Shown: positions 16,265 to 25,316, numbered from the stretch's first letter. The stretch is 41,024 nt of DNA from Candidatus Eisenbergiella pullistercoris (GCA_019115665.1 DXDD01000094.1:1-41024), one strand, 5' to 3'. A program made the numbers and translations. The notes: a model not told the origin generated them from the letters alone.

Positions 16265-17272
16265 TCAGGCTTCGGCCGCGGCGGGCGCGGCCATGGAAGC
16301 GGCCCCATCCATGGAGGCGTCGGTTTCCGCACCGGGCGCGGATCCGGCGATGGAGGAGGCCCCGGCTATGGGAGCTGTCCCGGAAAACCGGCTCCGGCGG
16401 TAATCGGAAGGGGATTCTCCGCAGAAGCGCCGGAAGACCCGGTTAAACTGGGAGAAGCTGGTGAAGCCGCAGTCGGAAGCGATCTCGGTGATCTTTTTCC
16501 GGCTGTTGATCAGAAGGAACTGGCAGTTGCGGATGCGGACCAGATGGATGTAATGGGTGATGGTATAGCCCGTGATCCGTTTGAACTGGTGGGACAGATA
16601 GTAGGGACTCATCCAGGCCTCCTTCGCAAGCTCCTCCAGAGAGAGCTCCTCCATATAGTGGGTATGGATATAGTTGCAGACGGCGTAGATCCGTTCGGAA
16701 ACGGTATCCTCCGCGTGCTCGGTGTGATAGATGTTGCTGTCCTTAAAGCGGTTCAGCCAGAACAGGAATTCCGTGAAGATGCTGTGCAGAAGAAGCTCGT
16801 TGACCCCGGTGAGCTCCTGGGTGCCGGCCCGGCGGGAAAGCTCCACGATCCGGTTGATCAGGCCGATGAGGACGGCCTGCTGTTCATCGGGGAACCGGTA
16901 GATGGGAAGCGGGGCGTGAAAGGGAGCGAGCATTTCCTCGTAGGCATCCTGAAAGCCGTAGCCGTCGCTTTTGTACATAAAGGTGATGACGAGCCTTCTT
17001 GACGGCACGCCCTCCGGATAGCCGGTTTTGTGCAGGAGCGAGGGCGGAAGCAGGACGAAATCGTTCGCCTGGATCGGATAGGGCATTCCTTCTATAAAAT
17101 GGAGGGCATGGGGACTGAGCAGGATGTGGATCTCATAGTAGGAATGAAAATGCTCAAATTCCATGTTTTTGGAATTGGAGCGGGTGTCAAAGTCAAAAAA
17201 GTAAAACAGCGTATTCTGGATGTCATTGACAATGATAAAGCGTTTTTCTTCATAATTGATCTGGTTCAGCAT
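16265..17272 (-). CDS. AraC-family transcriptional activator of the glycan/inositol locus
   Basis: 335 residues from the ATG at 17272 (AAGCAGG eight bases upstream). An in-frame ATG at 17305 is possible, but the predicted transcript start (about 17312) leaves almost no leader. The N-terminal cupin domain is FEHFHSYYEIHILLSPHALH. The C-terminal double HTH (about 195-295) is ELSLEELAKEAWMSPYYLSH with KRITGYTITHYIHLVRIRNC, and KITEIASDCGFTSFSQFNRV followed by ESPSDYRRS. A tail of about 38 residues rich in Ala, Gly and Met follows, which is unusual for the family. It diverges from the HAD-GH105 gene, and repeats in the gap and before lplB are likely binding sites. A sugar or inositol glycoside is the likely inducer. 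Confidence 0.9.
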   Translation of the reverse strand: MLNQINYEEKRFIIVNDIQNTLFYFFDFDTRSNSKNMEFEHFHSYYEIHILLSPHALHFIEGMPYPIQANDFVLLPPSLLHKTGYPEGVPSRRLVITFMYKSDGYGFQDAYEEMLAPFHAPLPIYRFPDEQQAVLIGLINRIVELSRRAGTQELTGVNELLLHSIFTEFLFWLNRFKDSNIYHTEHAEDTVSERIYAVCNYIHTHYMEELSLEELAKEAWMSPYYLSHQFKRITGYTITHYIHLVRIRNCQFLLINSRKKITEIASDCGFTSFSQFNRVFRRFCGESPSDYRRSRFSGTAPIAGASSIAGSAPGAETDASMDGAASMAAPAAAEA

Positions 17273-17318
17273 AAAATCGACCTGCTTTCTCTGGAGTGAG
17301 AGCATACGCTCTTCTGAC

Positions 17319-17373
17319 AGTATACTGAAAAAACGCAAAAGATGCAATATTTTTATAAAAACGCAAAAAATGC
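17319..17373. promoter_or_regulatory. Operator repeats and araC-gene promoter
   Basis: Two direct copies of AAAACGCAAAARATGC (17330-17345 and 17358-17373) lie 28 bases apart, a normal arrangement for an AraC dimer. A minus-strand promoter TTGCAT (17347-17342), 17 bases, TATACT (17324-17319) is covered by the first copy, so the regulator may repress itself while acting on the rightward operon. No good rightward -35 is seen, as expected for an activated promoter. Confidence 0.65.
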
Positions 17374-17401
17374 GCGATGGCGCGGATGGGAGTAAAGGAA
17401 A

Positions 17402-19042
17402 ATGAGGGAACAGAAAAAGATCATTATTTTCACGGACAGCGGGGACACGATCATCGACGAGGCCACCCAGCAGCTCAGGGAGGACGGGATCGTTACCACG
17501 GCGGATTTCATTGAGGATGCGGGGGAGGTCCTTCAGCGGATGGATGAAGCGGGCTACACCATCGCGCTTGTGGCGGACGGCGAGGAGGAATCCTTCCAGA
17601 ATGTATACCGGGAAAACGGGCTGAAGCACTGCTTTGACGCCTGGGTGGTGTCGGAGACGGTGGGACAGCAGAAGCCCGCGCAGATCATGTTTCAGACGGC
17701 AATGGATCAGCTTGGACTGACGGATGCGGATAAATCCAGGATCGTGATGATCGGAAACAACCTGAAGAAGGATGTGGCCGGAGCGAACCGCTTCGGGATC
17801 ACGTCCATCTGGCTGGACTGGTCGCCCCGGTACTTCCATGAATTTGAAGAAGAGGACTGGAAGCCGGACTACACGGTAAAGCATCCCTCCGAGCTGCTTC
17901 CGCTGCTGGAAGAGCTGGAAAAGAAATGGAACGAGGAGGAGGCTAAGATGGAAGCAGAAGCGAAAAAGAAACTGGATCTTCTGGTGGACGCGTTCGTTCC
18001 GATCCTCTATGAGGACGACGCGCAGTTCATGAAGAACATGAGGGAAAAGAAGCATATTTCCGAGGAGGAGCTTCAGAAATACGCGCACTGGGAGTGGACG
18101 CAGGGCGTCGGTCTGGTAGGCATCTGGAAGCTGTTTTCCATGACCGGGAAGCAGGAATATCTGGATATCCTGACCAGATATTATGACAACCAGAAAAAAG
18201 TGGGCTTCCCTCCGTCCAACGTGAACACCATGGCGCCCTATCTGGTGATGTCCTATCTGGCGGAATATCTGAAGAGCGAGGAATACATGGCGCCCTGCCG
18301 CGAGGCCGCGGAGTGGATCATGACCGAGATGCCCAGGACCGAAGAGGGCGGCATCCAGCATCAGACCTCGGACGACTGGAACGAGGGCGAGATCTGGGAC
18401 GATACCCTGTTCATGACGGTGCTTTTTTTGGCCAACATGGGCCGGATCCTCGACAGAAAGGATTATCAGGAGGAGGCGCAGTATCAGTTCCTGCTCCACA
18501 TGAAATATCTGCAGGATAAAAAGACCGGCTTCTGGTATCACGGCTGGACCTTCCTAGAGCGGAACAATTTCGCGGGCGCGTTCTGGGGCAGAGGAAACTG
18601 CTGGATCACCATCGCCATCCCGGAATTCCTGGATACGCTGAAATGCCCGCCCGCCGTTGAAAAGATCCTCAGGGGCGCGCTGGAAAATCAGGTGCGGGCG
18701 CTGGCGGAATGCCAGGCCGAAAGCGGCATGTGGCATACGCTGCTGGACGATCCCGATTCCTACGAGGAGGCGAGCGCCACCGCCGGATTTGCCTATGGCA
18801 TCCTGAGGGGCGTGCATGCGGGACTGCTGGATCAGAAGTGGGAGAGCGTCGCAAGGAAGGCGCTTCGTCCGATCCTTTCCCTGATCTCTGAGGACGGGGT
18901 CGTGAATCAGGTTTCCTACGGCACGCCGATGGGACGGATCTCCAGGGACTTCTACAAGACCATCCCGATCCAGCCCATGCCCTACGGCCAGGCGCTGGCA
19001 ATCTTATTCCTGATCGAAAGCGGAGTGGAAAACGATAAATGA
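17402..19042 (+). CDS. HAD-like domain fused to GH105/GH88 unsaturated uronyl hydrolase
   Basis: 546 residues in two parts. Residues 1-180 are a HAD-superfamily fold: IIIFTDSGDTIIDE (nucleophile D12; the +2 acid is Gly, as in DLGN/DLGG-type members), K91 in QQKPAQ and GNNLKKDVAGANRFG with D124. Residues about 190-546 are an (alpha/alpha)6 barrel of the GH105/GH88 type: WEWTQGVGLVGIWKLF, EIWDDTLFM (candidate catalytic D333/D334), WYHGW and AFWGRGNCW. Such enzymes remove unsaturated glucuronic or galacturonic residues left by polysaccharide lyases. No signal peptide. It begins the operon opposite the AraC gene and overlaps the GH38 gene by four bases. The pairing of a phosphatase-like domain with a uronyl hydrolase is unusual. 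Confidence 0.85.
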   Translation: MREQKKIIIFTDSGDTIIDEATQQLREDGIVTTADFIEDAGEVLQRMDEAGYTIALVADGEEESFQNVYRENGLKHCFDAWVVSETVGQQKPAQIMFQTAMDQLGLTDADKSRIVMIGNNLKKDVAGANRFGITSIWLDWSPRYFHEFEEEDWKPDYTVKHPSELLPLLEELEKKWNEEEAKMEAEAKKKLDLLVDAFVPILYEDDAQFMKNMREKKHISEEELQKYAHWEWTQGVGLVGIWKLFSMTGKQEYLDILTRYYDNQKKVGFPPSNVNTMAPYLVMSYLAEYLKSEEYMAPCREAAEWIMTEMPRTEEGGIQHQTSDDWNEGEIWDDTLFMTVLFLANMGRILDRKDYQEEAQYQFLLHMKYLQDKKTGFWYHGWTFLERNNFAGAFWGRGNCWITIAIPEFLDTLKCPPAVEKILRGALENQVRALAECQAESGMWHTLLDDPDSYEEASATAGFAYGILRGVHAGLLDQKWESVARKALRPILSLISEDGVVNQVSYGTPMGRISRDFYKTIPIQPMPYGQALAILFLIESGVENDK

Positions 19043-22000
19043 GTTACGGCAGAAATTATCCCGGAAGACAGTGGAAGGACAGGCTCGACATGTGGGCGGA
19101 GGAATTCCCGAAGCACTATATCCTTCCGGAAGAGGAACTGAAGGTCAGCGGCTTTGTTACGAAAGAAAGGCTGGCTTACAACGAAGCGCTGGAACGGGCT
19201 GAGCGGGAAGCAAAGCCCGTTCCGGAAGGAACGGCCTGGGGATGCTACTGGGAGTACGGCTGGTTTTTTCTGGAATATACCGTTCCGGAACGGCTGGCCG
19301 GAAAGCGGCTGGTCTTCCTGCCCGGCTTTGGAGAGGAAATGCTGGTATGGGTGAACGGCAGGGAAAGCGGAGCCGTGGATAAGAAGCATTCCTGCATCAC
19401 CCTTTCGAAAAGCGCGGAGGCGGGAGAACGCTTCCTGATCGCGGCGGAATGCTACGCGGGACACGGCCCCAGAATGGAGAGCGGCTGTTTCTGCCGGAAG
19501 GGAGAGAAGCCCTTTTCCGATGCGGACGGCCCGCAGCTTGTGACGAAGCCTTCCTTCGCGGGCGTGTGGCAGGAAGAGATCTTTCAGGCGGGCATGGATT
19601 ATCTGACGCTGTATTCTCTGCTGTCCCGTCTCCCGGAGCGGTCGCTGCGGGCGATGAAGGTGACCGAGGGCCTGAAGAAGTTTACCCTGCTTTCGGATTT
19701 TGAGCTTCCGGAGGAAGAGCTGGCAGAGAACCTTGCAAAGGCTGATGAGGCTTTAAAGCCGCTTCTTTCCTGCACCAACGGCTCCACCGCGCCGGAGTTC
19801 ACCGTTTTCGGCCAGTCCCATCTGGATCTGGCCTGGCTGTGGACGCTGGAGGAGACCAGGCGCAAGGCGGCGCGTACCTACAGCAATCAGCTGGCGCTGA
19901 TGGAGGAATATCCGGAATATCAGTTCCTGCTCTGCGAGCCTCCTGTGCTGGAATATCTGAAGGAATCCTATCCGGAGCTCTGGCAGCGGGTGAAGGAGCG
20001 GACCGCGGAAGGAAGGATGATCCCGGACGGCGCGTTCTACGTGGAAAGCGATACCAACATGCCCTGCGGGGAAAGCCTGATCAGACAGCTTCTGTACGGA
20101 AAGAAATGGTTTCAGGAGGAGCTCGGCGCGGACAGCAGGGTGGCCTGGCTGCCGGACTGCTTCGGCTTTTCTCCGGCGCTTCCCCAGATTCTTTCCCGGT
20201 GCGGCGTGCCCTATTTTGCCACCCAGAAGCTGATCCGGCAGGATCCGGAATGCGAGCCCTTCCCGTACAATGATTTCTGGTGGGAGGGAATTGACGGCAC
20301 ACGGATTCTGGCACATACTTATAAGGAGAACAATGCGCGGATCTCGCCCGGGGACATGATCCGCCGCTGGGAAGAGGACCGGGTCCAGGACGAAGGGACC
20401 GAAGGGATGATCTATTCCTACGGCTACGGCGACGGAGGCGGCGGCCCCACCAGAGAGCTTGTGGAAGCCGCGCTTCGCTGCCGCGATCTGGAAGGCGCGC
20501 CCAGAGCCGTATTCGAGGGACCGGAGGCTTATTTCAGGAAGCTGGAAGAGCGGGGCTGTGAAAATGTGTTTTCCGGCGAGCTGTATCTGGCCTGGCACCG
20601 CGGAACCTACACCGCCCAGGCGAAGACCAAGCTGGGCGTGCGGAGAGCCGAGTGCCTGCTGAAGGAAGCGGAGTACTGGAATACGCTGCTGGCGCTGCGG
20701 GAGCTTCAGAACGGGCGGAGCCCGGAAGAGGACGCGGGCGCCGGAAAGCGGGCGGAGCGGCTGCATATCCTGTGGAAACGGCTTCTCATGCAGGAGTTTC
20801 ACGATATCCTGCCGGGCACGGGAATCGCCCGGGTGCATCAGGAGGCGGAAGAGGAGCTTGCCGAGGTGGCGCGTCTGACAAAGGACTGCCTGGCGGAAAG
20901 CCTCACTGAGCTGGAGCAGGCCGTGCGGGCGGATGGCGGAGACGGAAAAAGGGCAGTTTCATCGAATGACGGAAATGGCGCGGATGCGGCAGAAACCGGC
21001 CGGAACGGATCCTGTCCGGAGGCCCGCGGACAGAGGCTTTTCCGGGAGGGAGAGGAGTTCCTCCTTCAGAGCGATCTTCTCACCGTACGGCTGAACAGGG
21101 CCGGCCAGGTGCTCAGCCTGCGGCCGGAAGGCCCGGACGAGGCATGGGAAGCGGCGGGAGAGCCGATGAATACCTTCCGGCTGTACCGGAACGTGAATTC
21201 CTATTATGACGCCTGGGAGATCGGCAGCATGTATGAGCAGGAGGAGGAAGCGCTGGATACCGCCGACTGGCACATGACGGAGGATGTCTTTGAGGGGCGT
21301 CCGGCATGGAGGCTGGAAGGAAGGATCAAGGAATCTCCTCTGACCCAGTACATCTGTCTGAGCCCGGACGGGCGGATGGCGGAGTTTCACACCAGGATCG
21401 ACTGGCAGGAGAGACACCGCATGCTGAAGGTGGATTTCCCGGCGGCCTTCCGTTCGGACCATGTGACGGCCGAGGTTGCCTGCGGCGCCTGGACCAGACC
21501 GACCACCCGCTCCTATCAGTGGGAAAAGGACCGCTACGAGGTCTGCGGACACCGCTACAGCGTGCTGGAGGACGGCAGATACGGGATGGCGCTGATCAAT
21601 GACTGCAAATACGGCTTCAGCGCGAAGGAGGACCGCATCAGCCTGACGCTTCTGCGTTCCCCGCTGATGCCGGACATGCATGCGGATCAGGGCAGACAGG
21701 AATTTTCCTACGCCTGCTTCCCCTACGCCGGAGCATTCCGGAATGCGCAGGTTCTGGAGCGGGCGGCGGAGTTCAACCGCAGATCCCACGTGGACGCGGC
21801 GCTGCGGGAAAGACAGGAACGGCTGACGGAGGTTCTTGGAACCTTTGCTCTTCAGCCGGAAGGCGGCGCGCAGGGAACGGTCTGCCACGTATTCCCGGAG
21901 GCGGTGAAGCTTGCGGAGGACGGAAGCGGACGGGCGGTGCTCAGGCTGTACGAATCGGCCGGCTGCCCTCAGCGGGTGAGACTCCTTCTGCCGGAAGGGC

Positions 22001-22128
22001 TGCGGAAGGCCTGCGTATGGGAAAGCACTCCCCTGGAGGAAACCGGGCGGGAGCTTTGCGTGAAGGACGGCTGTGTGGAGCTGGAATTTCAAAAGTTTGA
22101 AATCAGGACGCTTCTTCTTTCCGTATAA
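19039..22128 (+). CDS. Glycoside hydrolase family 38 alpha-mannosidase
   Basis: 1029 residues, overlapping the upstream gene in ATGA. An N-terminal beta domain (1-240) is followed by the catalytic GH38 domain: FGQSHLDLAWLWTLEETRRK (zinc ligands H261, D263), WLPDCFGFS with nucleophile D373, and a third zinc motif near QEFHDILPGTG. An Asp/Gly/Ala-rich linker (about 630-655) leads to the C-terminal beta-sandwich domains, as in other bacterial long GH38 enzymes. No signal peptide, so it would remove alpha-linked mannose from imported oligosaccharides. The exact linkage is not predictable. Confidence 0.94.
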   Translation: MSYGRNYPGRQWKDRLDMWAEEFPKHYILPEEELKVSGFVTKERLAYNEALERAEREAKPVPEGTAWGCYWEYGWFFLEYTVPERLAGKRLVFLPGFGEEMLVWVNGRESGAVDKKHSCITLSKSAEAGERFLIAAECYAGHGPRMESGCFCRKGEKPFSDADGPQLVTKPSFAGVWQEEIFQAGMDYLTLYSLLSRLPERSLRAMKVTEGLKKFTLLSDFELPEEELAENLAKADEALKPLLSCTNGSTAPEFTVFGQSHLDLAWLWTLEETRRKAARTYSNQLALMEEYPEYQFLLCEPPVLEYLKESYPELWQRVKERTAEGRMIPDGAFYVESDTNMPCGESLIRQLLYGKKWFQEELGADSRVAWLPDCFGFSPALPQILSRCGVPYFATQKLIRQDPECEPFPYNDFWWEGIDGTRILAHTYKENNARISPGDMIRRWEEDRVQDEGTEGMIYSYGYGDGGGGPTRELVEAALRCRDLEGAPRAVFEGPEAYFRKLEERGCENVFSGELYLAWHRGTYTAQAKTKLGVRRAECLLKEAEYWNTLLALRELQNGRSPEEDAGAGKRAERLHILWKRLLMQEFHDILPGTGIARVHQEAEEELAEVARLTKDCLAESLTELEQAVRADGGDGKRAVSSNDGNGADAAETGRNGSCPEARGQRLFREGEEFLLQSDLLTVRLNRAGQVLSLRPEGPDEAWEAAGEPMNTFRLYRNVNSYYDAWEIGSMYEQEEEALDTADWHMTEDVFEGRPAWRLEGRIKESPLTQYICLSPDGRMAEFHTRIDWQERHRMLKVDFPAAFRSDHVTAEVACGAWTRPTTRSYQWEKDRYEVCGHRYSVLEDGRYGMALINDCKYGFSAKEDRISLTLLRSPLMPDMHADQGRQEFSYACFPYAGAFRNAQVLERAAEFNRRSHVDAALRERQERLTEVLGTFALQPEGGAQGTVCHVFPEAVKLAEDGSGRAVLRLYESAGCPQRVRLLLPEGLRKACVWESTPLEETGRELCVKDGCVELEFQKFEIRTLLLSV

Positions 22129-22217
22129 AGGTTCTGTTTGTAAGAAAGAAGAGAGCTCGTTTCAATAAAAAAAAGACTGATTTACGGAGCCAATAACGCT
22201 TCGGAACGGAGGGAAAA

Positions 22218-23375
22218 ATGGCAAACGGATTTATCATGCCCGGCAAGATCATCAGCGGCAGCGGCGCGCTGGATCAGGCGGGAGAGCAGTTTCAGAAGAT
22301 GGGAAGCCGCGCTCTGATCGTTACGGATCAGATGATGAGAAAGCTGGGGACCCTGGATAAGGTAACGGCGGTCCTGGAGAAAAACGGGGTTCCCTACAGC
22401 GTGTTCGACGGCGTGACCGGAGAACCTACGGATGTGATGGTAAACGAGGGCCTGGAGATTTACAAAAAGGACGGCTGCGATTTTCTGATCGCCCTGGGCG
22501 GCGGAAGCCCCATCGACTCCATGAAGGCGATTTCCGCGCTGGCCGTGACGGATCAGAAGATCACGGATTTCTTCGGAAAGGAGATCGAAGGGAACCTTCC
22601 TCCCACGGCGGCCATTCCCACCACGGCGGGAACCGGTTCCGAGGCGACCCGCTTCACCATCATCACGGATACCGAAAAGGATGTGAAGATGCTGTTGAGA
22701 GGGGACGTGCTGATGCCGGACCTGGCGATCGTGGATCCTCAGTTCACGATCACCGCGCCTCCTAAGACCACGGCGGCCACCGGCCTTGACGCTCTGACCC
22801 ACGCGGTGGAGTCCTTCACCTCCGTGAAGGCACAGCCGCTTACGGATGTATTCGCCCTTTCCGCGGTGCAGAGGATCTTCAAGTATCTGCCCGTTGCCTT
22901 CCACGAGGGCGGAAATGTGGAGGCCAGAGAGGAAATGTCCCTGGCGGCCCTGGAAGCGGGCATCGCCTTCAACAACGCTTCCGTCACCATCGTGCACGGC
23001 ATGAGCCGTCCCATCGGCGCCCTGTTCCATGTGGCGCACGGCATTTCCAACGCTATGCTTCTGAAGGCCTGCCTGACCTTTGCCCTGGACGGAGCCTATG
23101 AGCGCTTCGCGCGGCTGGGAGACGCCATCGGCGTGACGAAGGAAGGACAGAGCGATCCGGAAAAGGCGCAGGCCTTCCTGGACGCGGTGGTCGCCCTGTG
23201 CAGGGAGCTGGAGATCCCGACCCTTGCGGAATACGGCATCGATAAGGAACAGTTCTTCGCCGTGACGGATAAGATGGCGGATGACGCGCTGGCCAGCGGC
23301 AGCCCGGCGAACACCAGAAAGCCGGTGACGAAGGAGGATATCCTTCAGATCTACGCGGATCTCTGGAAGGAATAA
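22218..23375 (+). CDS. Iron-containing (type III) alcohol dehydrogenase
   Basis: 385 residues, GGAGGG upstream. The NAD-binding motif is ALGGGSPIDSMKAI, followed by PTTAGTGSEATRFTII, and the metal ligands lie in DALTHAVES (D/H), HGMSRPIGALFHVAHG (H) and further His. These enzymes reduce or oxidise small aldehydes and alcohols. It is 89 bases after GH38 on the same strand. Inference: in the inositol pathway it could reduce malonate semialdehyde, since no iolA dehydrogenase is present here; a general aldehyde role is equally possible. Confidence 0.92.
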   Translation: MANGFIMPGKIISGSGALDQAGEQFQKMGSRALIVTDQMMRKLGTLDKVTAVLEKNGVPYSVFDGVTGEPTDVMVNEGLEIYKKDGCDFLIALGGGSPIDSMKAISALAVTDQKITDFFGKEIEGNLPPTAAIPTTAGTGSEATRFTIITDTEKDVKMLLRGDVLMPDLAIVDPQFTITAPPKTTAATGLDALTHAVESFTSVKAQPLTDVFALSAVQRIFKYLPVAFHEGGNVEAREEMSLAALEAGIAFNNASVTIVHGMSRPIGALFHVAHGISNAMLLKACLTFALDGAYERFARLGDAIGVTKEGQSDPEKAQAFLDAVVALCRELEIPTLAEYGIDKEQFFAVTDKMADDALASGSPANTRKPVTKEDILQIYADLWKE

Positions 23376-23377
23376 AA

Positions 23378-23423
23378 GCGGACACGGTCCGCATTCCGGC
23401 CGCGCCGCCCGCTGCGGCGCGGC
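23378..23423 (+). other. Two GC-rich hairpins before mgtC
   Basis: GCGGAC/GTCCGC (23378-23392, 3-base loop) and GCCGCGCCGC/GCGGCGCGGC (23399-23423, 5-base loop). There is no U-tract, so these are more likely mRNA processing or stability elements than full terminators. Confidence 0.55.
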
Positions 23424-23444
23424 ACGCAGGAGGGAGATTATTCA

Positions 23445-24158
23445 TTGGAAGAGCTTTTAATGGAAGAGCTTTTATGGGGAACCCTTCGGGGAACGGATAC
23501 GCCGGATATCACCCTGAAGCTGTTTCTCTGCATCGTCTGCGGAGGGCTCATCGGCCTGGAGCGGGGAGCAAAGGGACAGGCGGCAGGCTTCCGGACCCAT
23601 ATCCTGGTGTGCATGGGCGCCTGTATCGCCATGCTGACCGGACAGTACATCTACGAGTATTTTGAGACCAATTCCGACCCGGCCCGTCTGGGCGCGCAGG
23701 TGATCAGCGGGATCGGTTTTCTGGGAGCCGGAACGATCATGAGCCGGGAAACGACCCGGGTGAGAGGGCTTACCACGGCGGCCGGCCTGTGGGCTGCGGC
23801 CTGCATCGGGCTGGCTGTGGGGATCGGATTCTTCGAGGCCGCGATCGGAGCCACGGTGGTGGTGATGGTCACCATCGTGATCTTTCAGCGGGTCGATAAC
23901 TTTTTCTATACCAGATCCCCGATCCTGCGGGTGTATCTGGAAATGGAGAGCATCGACTATGTGAAAGGGCTGATCCGCACCATCCGGATGAACGGGATGC
24001 GCGTTTCCGGAATGGAGCTTCAGAAGCCCAGAAGCGGAATGCAGAACGCGGTCGGGATCGCGCTGGTGGTAAAAAAGAACACCAGAAGGAATCCGGTGGA
24101 TATGCTGGAGGTGATCAGCAAGGTGGAAGGAGTCACCTTTATTGAGGAGACCCTGTAG
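23445..24158 (+). CDS. mgtC: MgtC/SapB-family membrane protein
   Basis: 237 residues. It starts with TTG at 23445, seven bases after AGGAGGGAG; an ATG at 23460 lies too far away. Codons 1-5 are a duplication of codons 6-10 (see findings). The N-terminal membrane part contains the family motifs GGLIGLERGAKGQAAGFRTH, MLTGQYIYEYF, GIGFLGAGTIM and VRGLTTAAGLWAAACIGLAVG. A soluble C-terminal ACT-like domain follows (about 155-237). MgtC proteins act in magnesium/phosphate homeostasis and can modulate an F-type ATPase. Its place inside a sugar and inositol operon is odd; it may be a hitchhiker or help with phosphate balance. Confidence 0.9.
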   Translation: MEELLMEELLWGTLRGTDTPDITLKLFLCIVCGGLIGLERGAKGQAAGFRTHILVCMGACIAMLTGQYIYEYFETNSDPARLGAQVISGIGFLGAGTIMSRETTRVRGLTTAAGLWAAACIGLAVGIGFFEAAIGATVVVMVTIVIFQRVDNFFYTRSPILRVYLEMESIDYVKGLIRTIRMNGMRVSGMELQKPRSGMQNAVGIALVVKKNTRRNPVDMLEVISKVEGVTFIEETL

Positions 24159-24278
24159 CCTGTGCCGGAAAAAGCCCACACCGCGCGAGACAGGGGAAGG
24201 AGCATCCCTGCCTGATTCATTGGACAGAAGCCTCCTCCGGCCGGCTGCCGGGAGAGGGGAAGATAGGAGGAAGAAGAC

Positions 24279-25295
24279 GTGAAATATATCACCTTTGATG
24301 AAACAAGACCGATGGACCTTGTCCTGCTGGGAAGGATCGCGGTGGACTTCAATCCCGTGGACTATTTCCAGCCCCTGGAGGACTGCACCACCTTTAAAAA
24401 GTATGTGGGCGGCTCCCCGGCGAACATCGCAGTGGGCGTATCCAGACACGGCCTGAAGGCAGGCTTTTTCGCCCGCGTGTCCGACGATCAGTTCGGCGAT
24501 TTCGTCACTCATTTCTTTGAGAAGGAGGGCATCGATACCTCCCGCGTGCGCCGCTGCGAGCATGGGGAGAAGATCGGCCTGACCTTCACGGAGATCCTTT
24601 CCAGAGATGAATCCAGCATTCTCATGTACCGCAACTGCATCGCCGACCTGCAGCTGTGCCCCGCCGACATCGACGAGGAATATATCCGCAATGCGAAGGC
24701 GATCCTGATCTCCGGAACCGCCCTCGCGGCAAGCCCCTCCAGAGAGGCGGCCCTGAAGGCGGTCATGATCGCGAAGCGCGTGGGAACCAGGGTGATCTTC
24801 GATATCGATTACCGCGCCTACAACTGGACCTGCGAGGATGAGATCTCCATTTACTATTCCATGGTGGCAAAGAATGCGGACATCATCATGGGCTCCCGCG
24901 AGGAGTTCGATCTGACCGAGCGGCTGATCGAGCCCGGCAGGGACGACTGGCAGAGCGCGAAGGCCTGGCATGAGGCGGGCGCGAAGATCGTGATCATCAA
25001 GCACGGAAAGGAAGGTTCCACCGCCTATACCAACGACGGCGAGAGCTATTCCATCAAGCCCTTCCCGGTCGATGCCCTCAAGTCCTTCGGCGGCGGGGAC
25101 GGCTACGGCTCCGGCTTCCTGTACGGACTGTTCCAGGGCTGGGAGATGATCGACTGCCTGGAGTTCGGCAGCGCCGAAGCGGCCATGATGGTGGCGGCCC
25201 ACTCCTGCTCCCAGGATCTGCCCGGGACTGAACAGGTGAAGGATTTTATCCGGGACTGCAAGGAAAAATACGGCGAAATGGTAGCCAGAGTATAG
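24279..25295 (+). CDS. iolC: 5-dehydro-2-deoxygluconokinase
   Basis: 338 residues from a GTG at 24279 (AGGAGG eight bases upstream). PfkB-family signatures: YVGGSPANIAVGVSRHGL near the start, FDIDYRAYNW typical of IolC, and the ATP/catalytic motif FGGGDGYGSGFLYGL with the conserved Asp. It phosphorylates 2-deoxy-5-keto-gluconate in myo-inositol catabolism. It is the first iol gene of the cluster, spaced by about 120 bases from mgtC. The canonical GAGD of the motif is GGGD here, a mild variation. Confidence 0.93.
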   Translation: MKYITFDETRPMDLVLLGRIAVDFNPVDYFQPLEDCTTFKKYVGGSPANIAVGVSRHGLKAGFFARVSDDQFGDFVTHFFEKEGIDTSRVRRCEHGEKIGLTFTEILSRDESSILMYRNCIADLQLCPADIDEEYIRNAKAILISGTALAASPSREAALKAVMIAKRVGTRVIFDIDYRAYNWTCEDEISIYYSMVAKNADIIMGSREEFDLTERLIEPGRDDWQSAKAWHEAGAKIVIIKHGKEGSTAYTNDGESYSIKPFPVDALKSFGGGDGYGSGFLYGLFQGWEMIDCLEFGSAEAAMMVAAHSCSQDLPGTEQVKDFIRDCKEKYGEMVARV

Positions 25296-25316
25296 CACAG
25301 ACCTGCGGGTCGTGCC

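Noticed and set aside
16265-18541. A 758-residue minus-strand frame that extends the AraC gene over the HAD-GH105 gene
   Set aside because: Its extra half has no family features and overlaps a coding gene. The real start is near 17272, with the promoter at 17319-17347.
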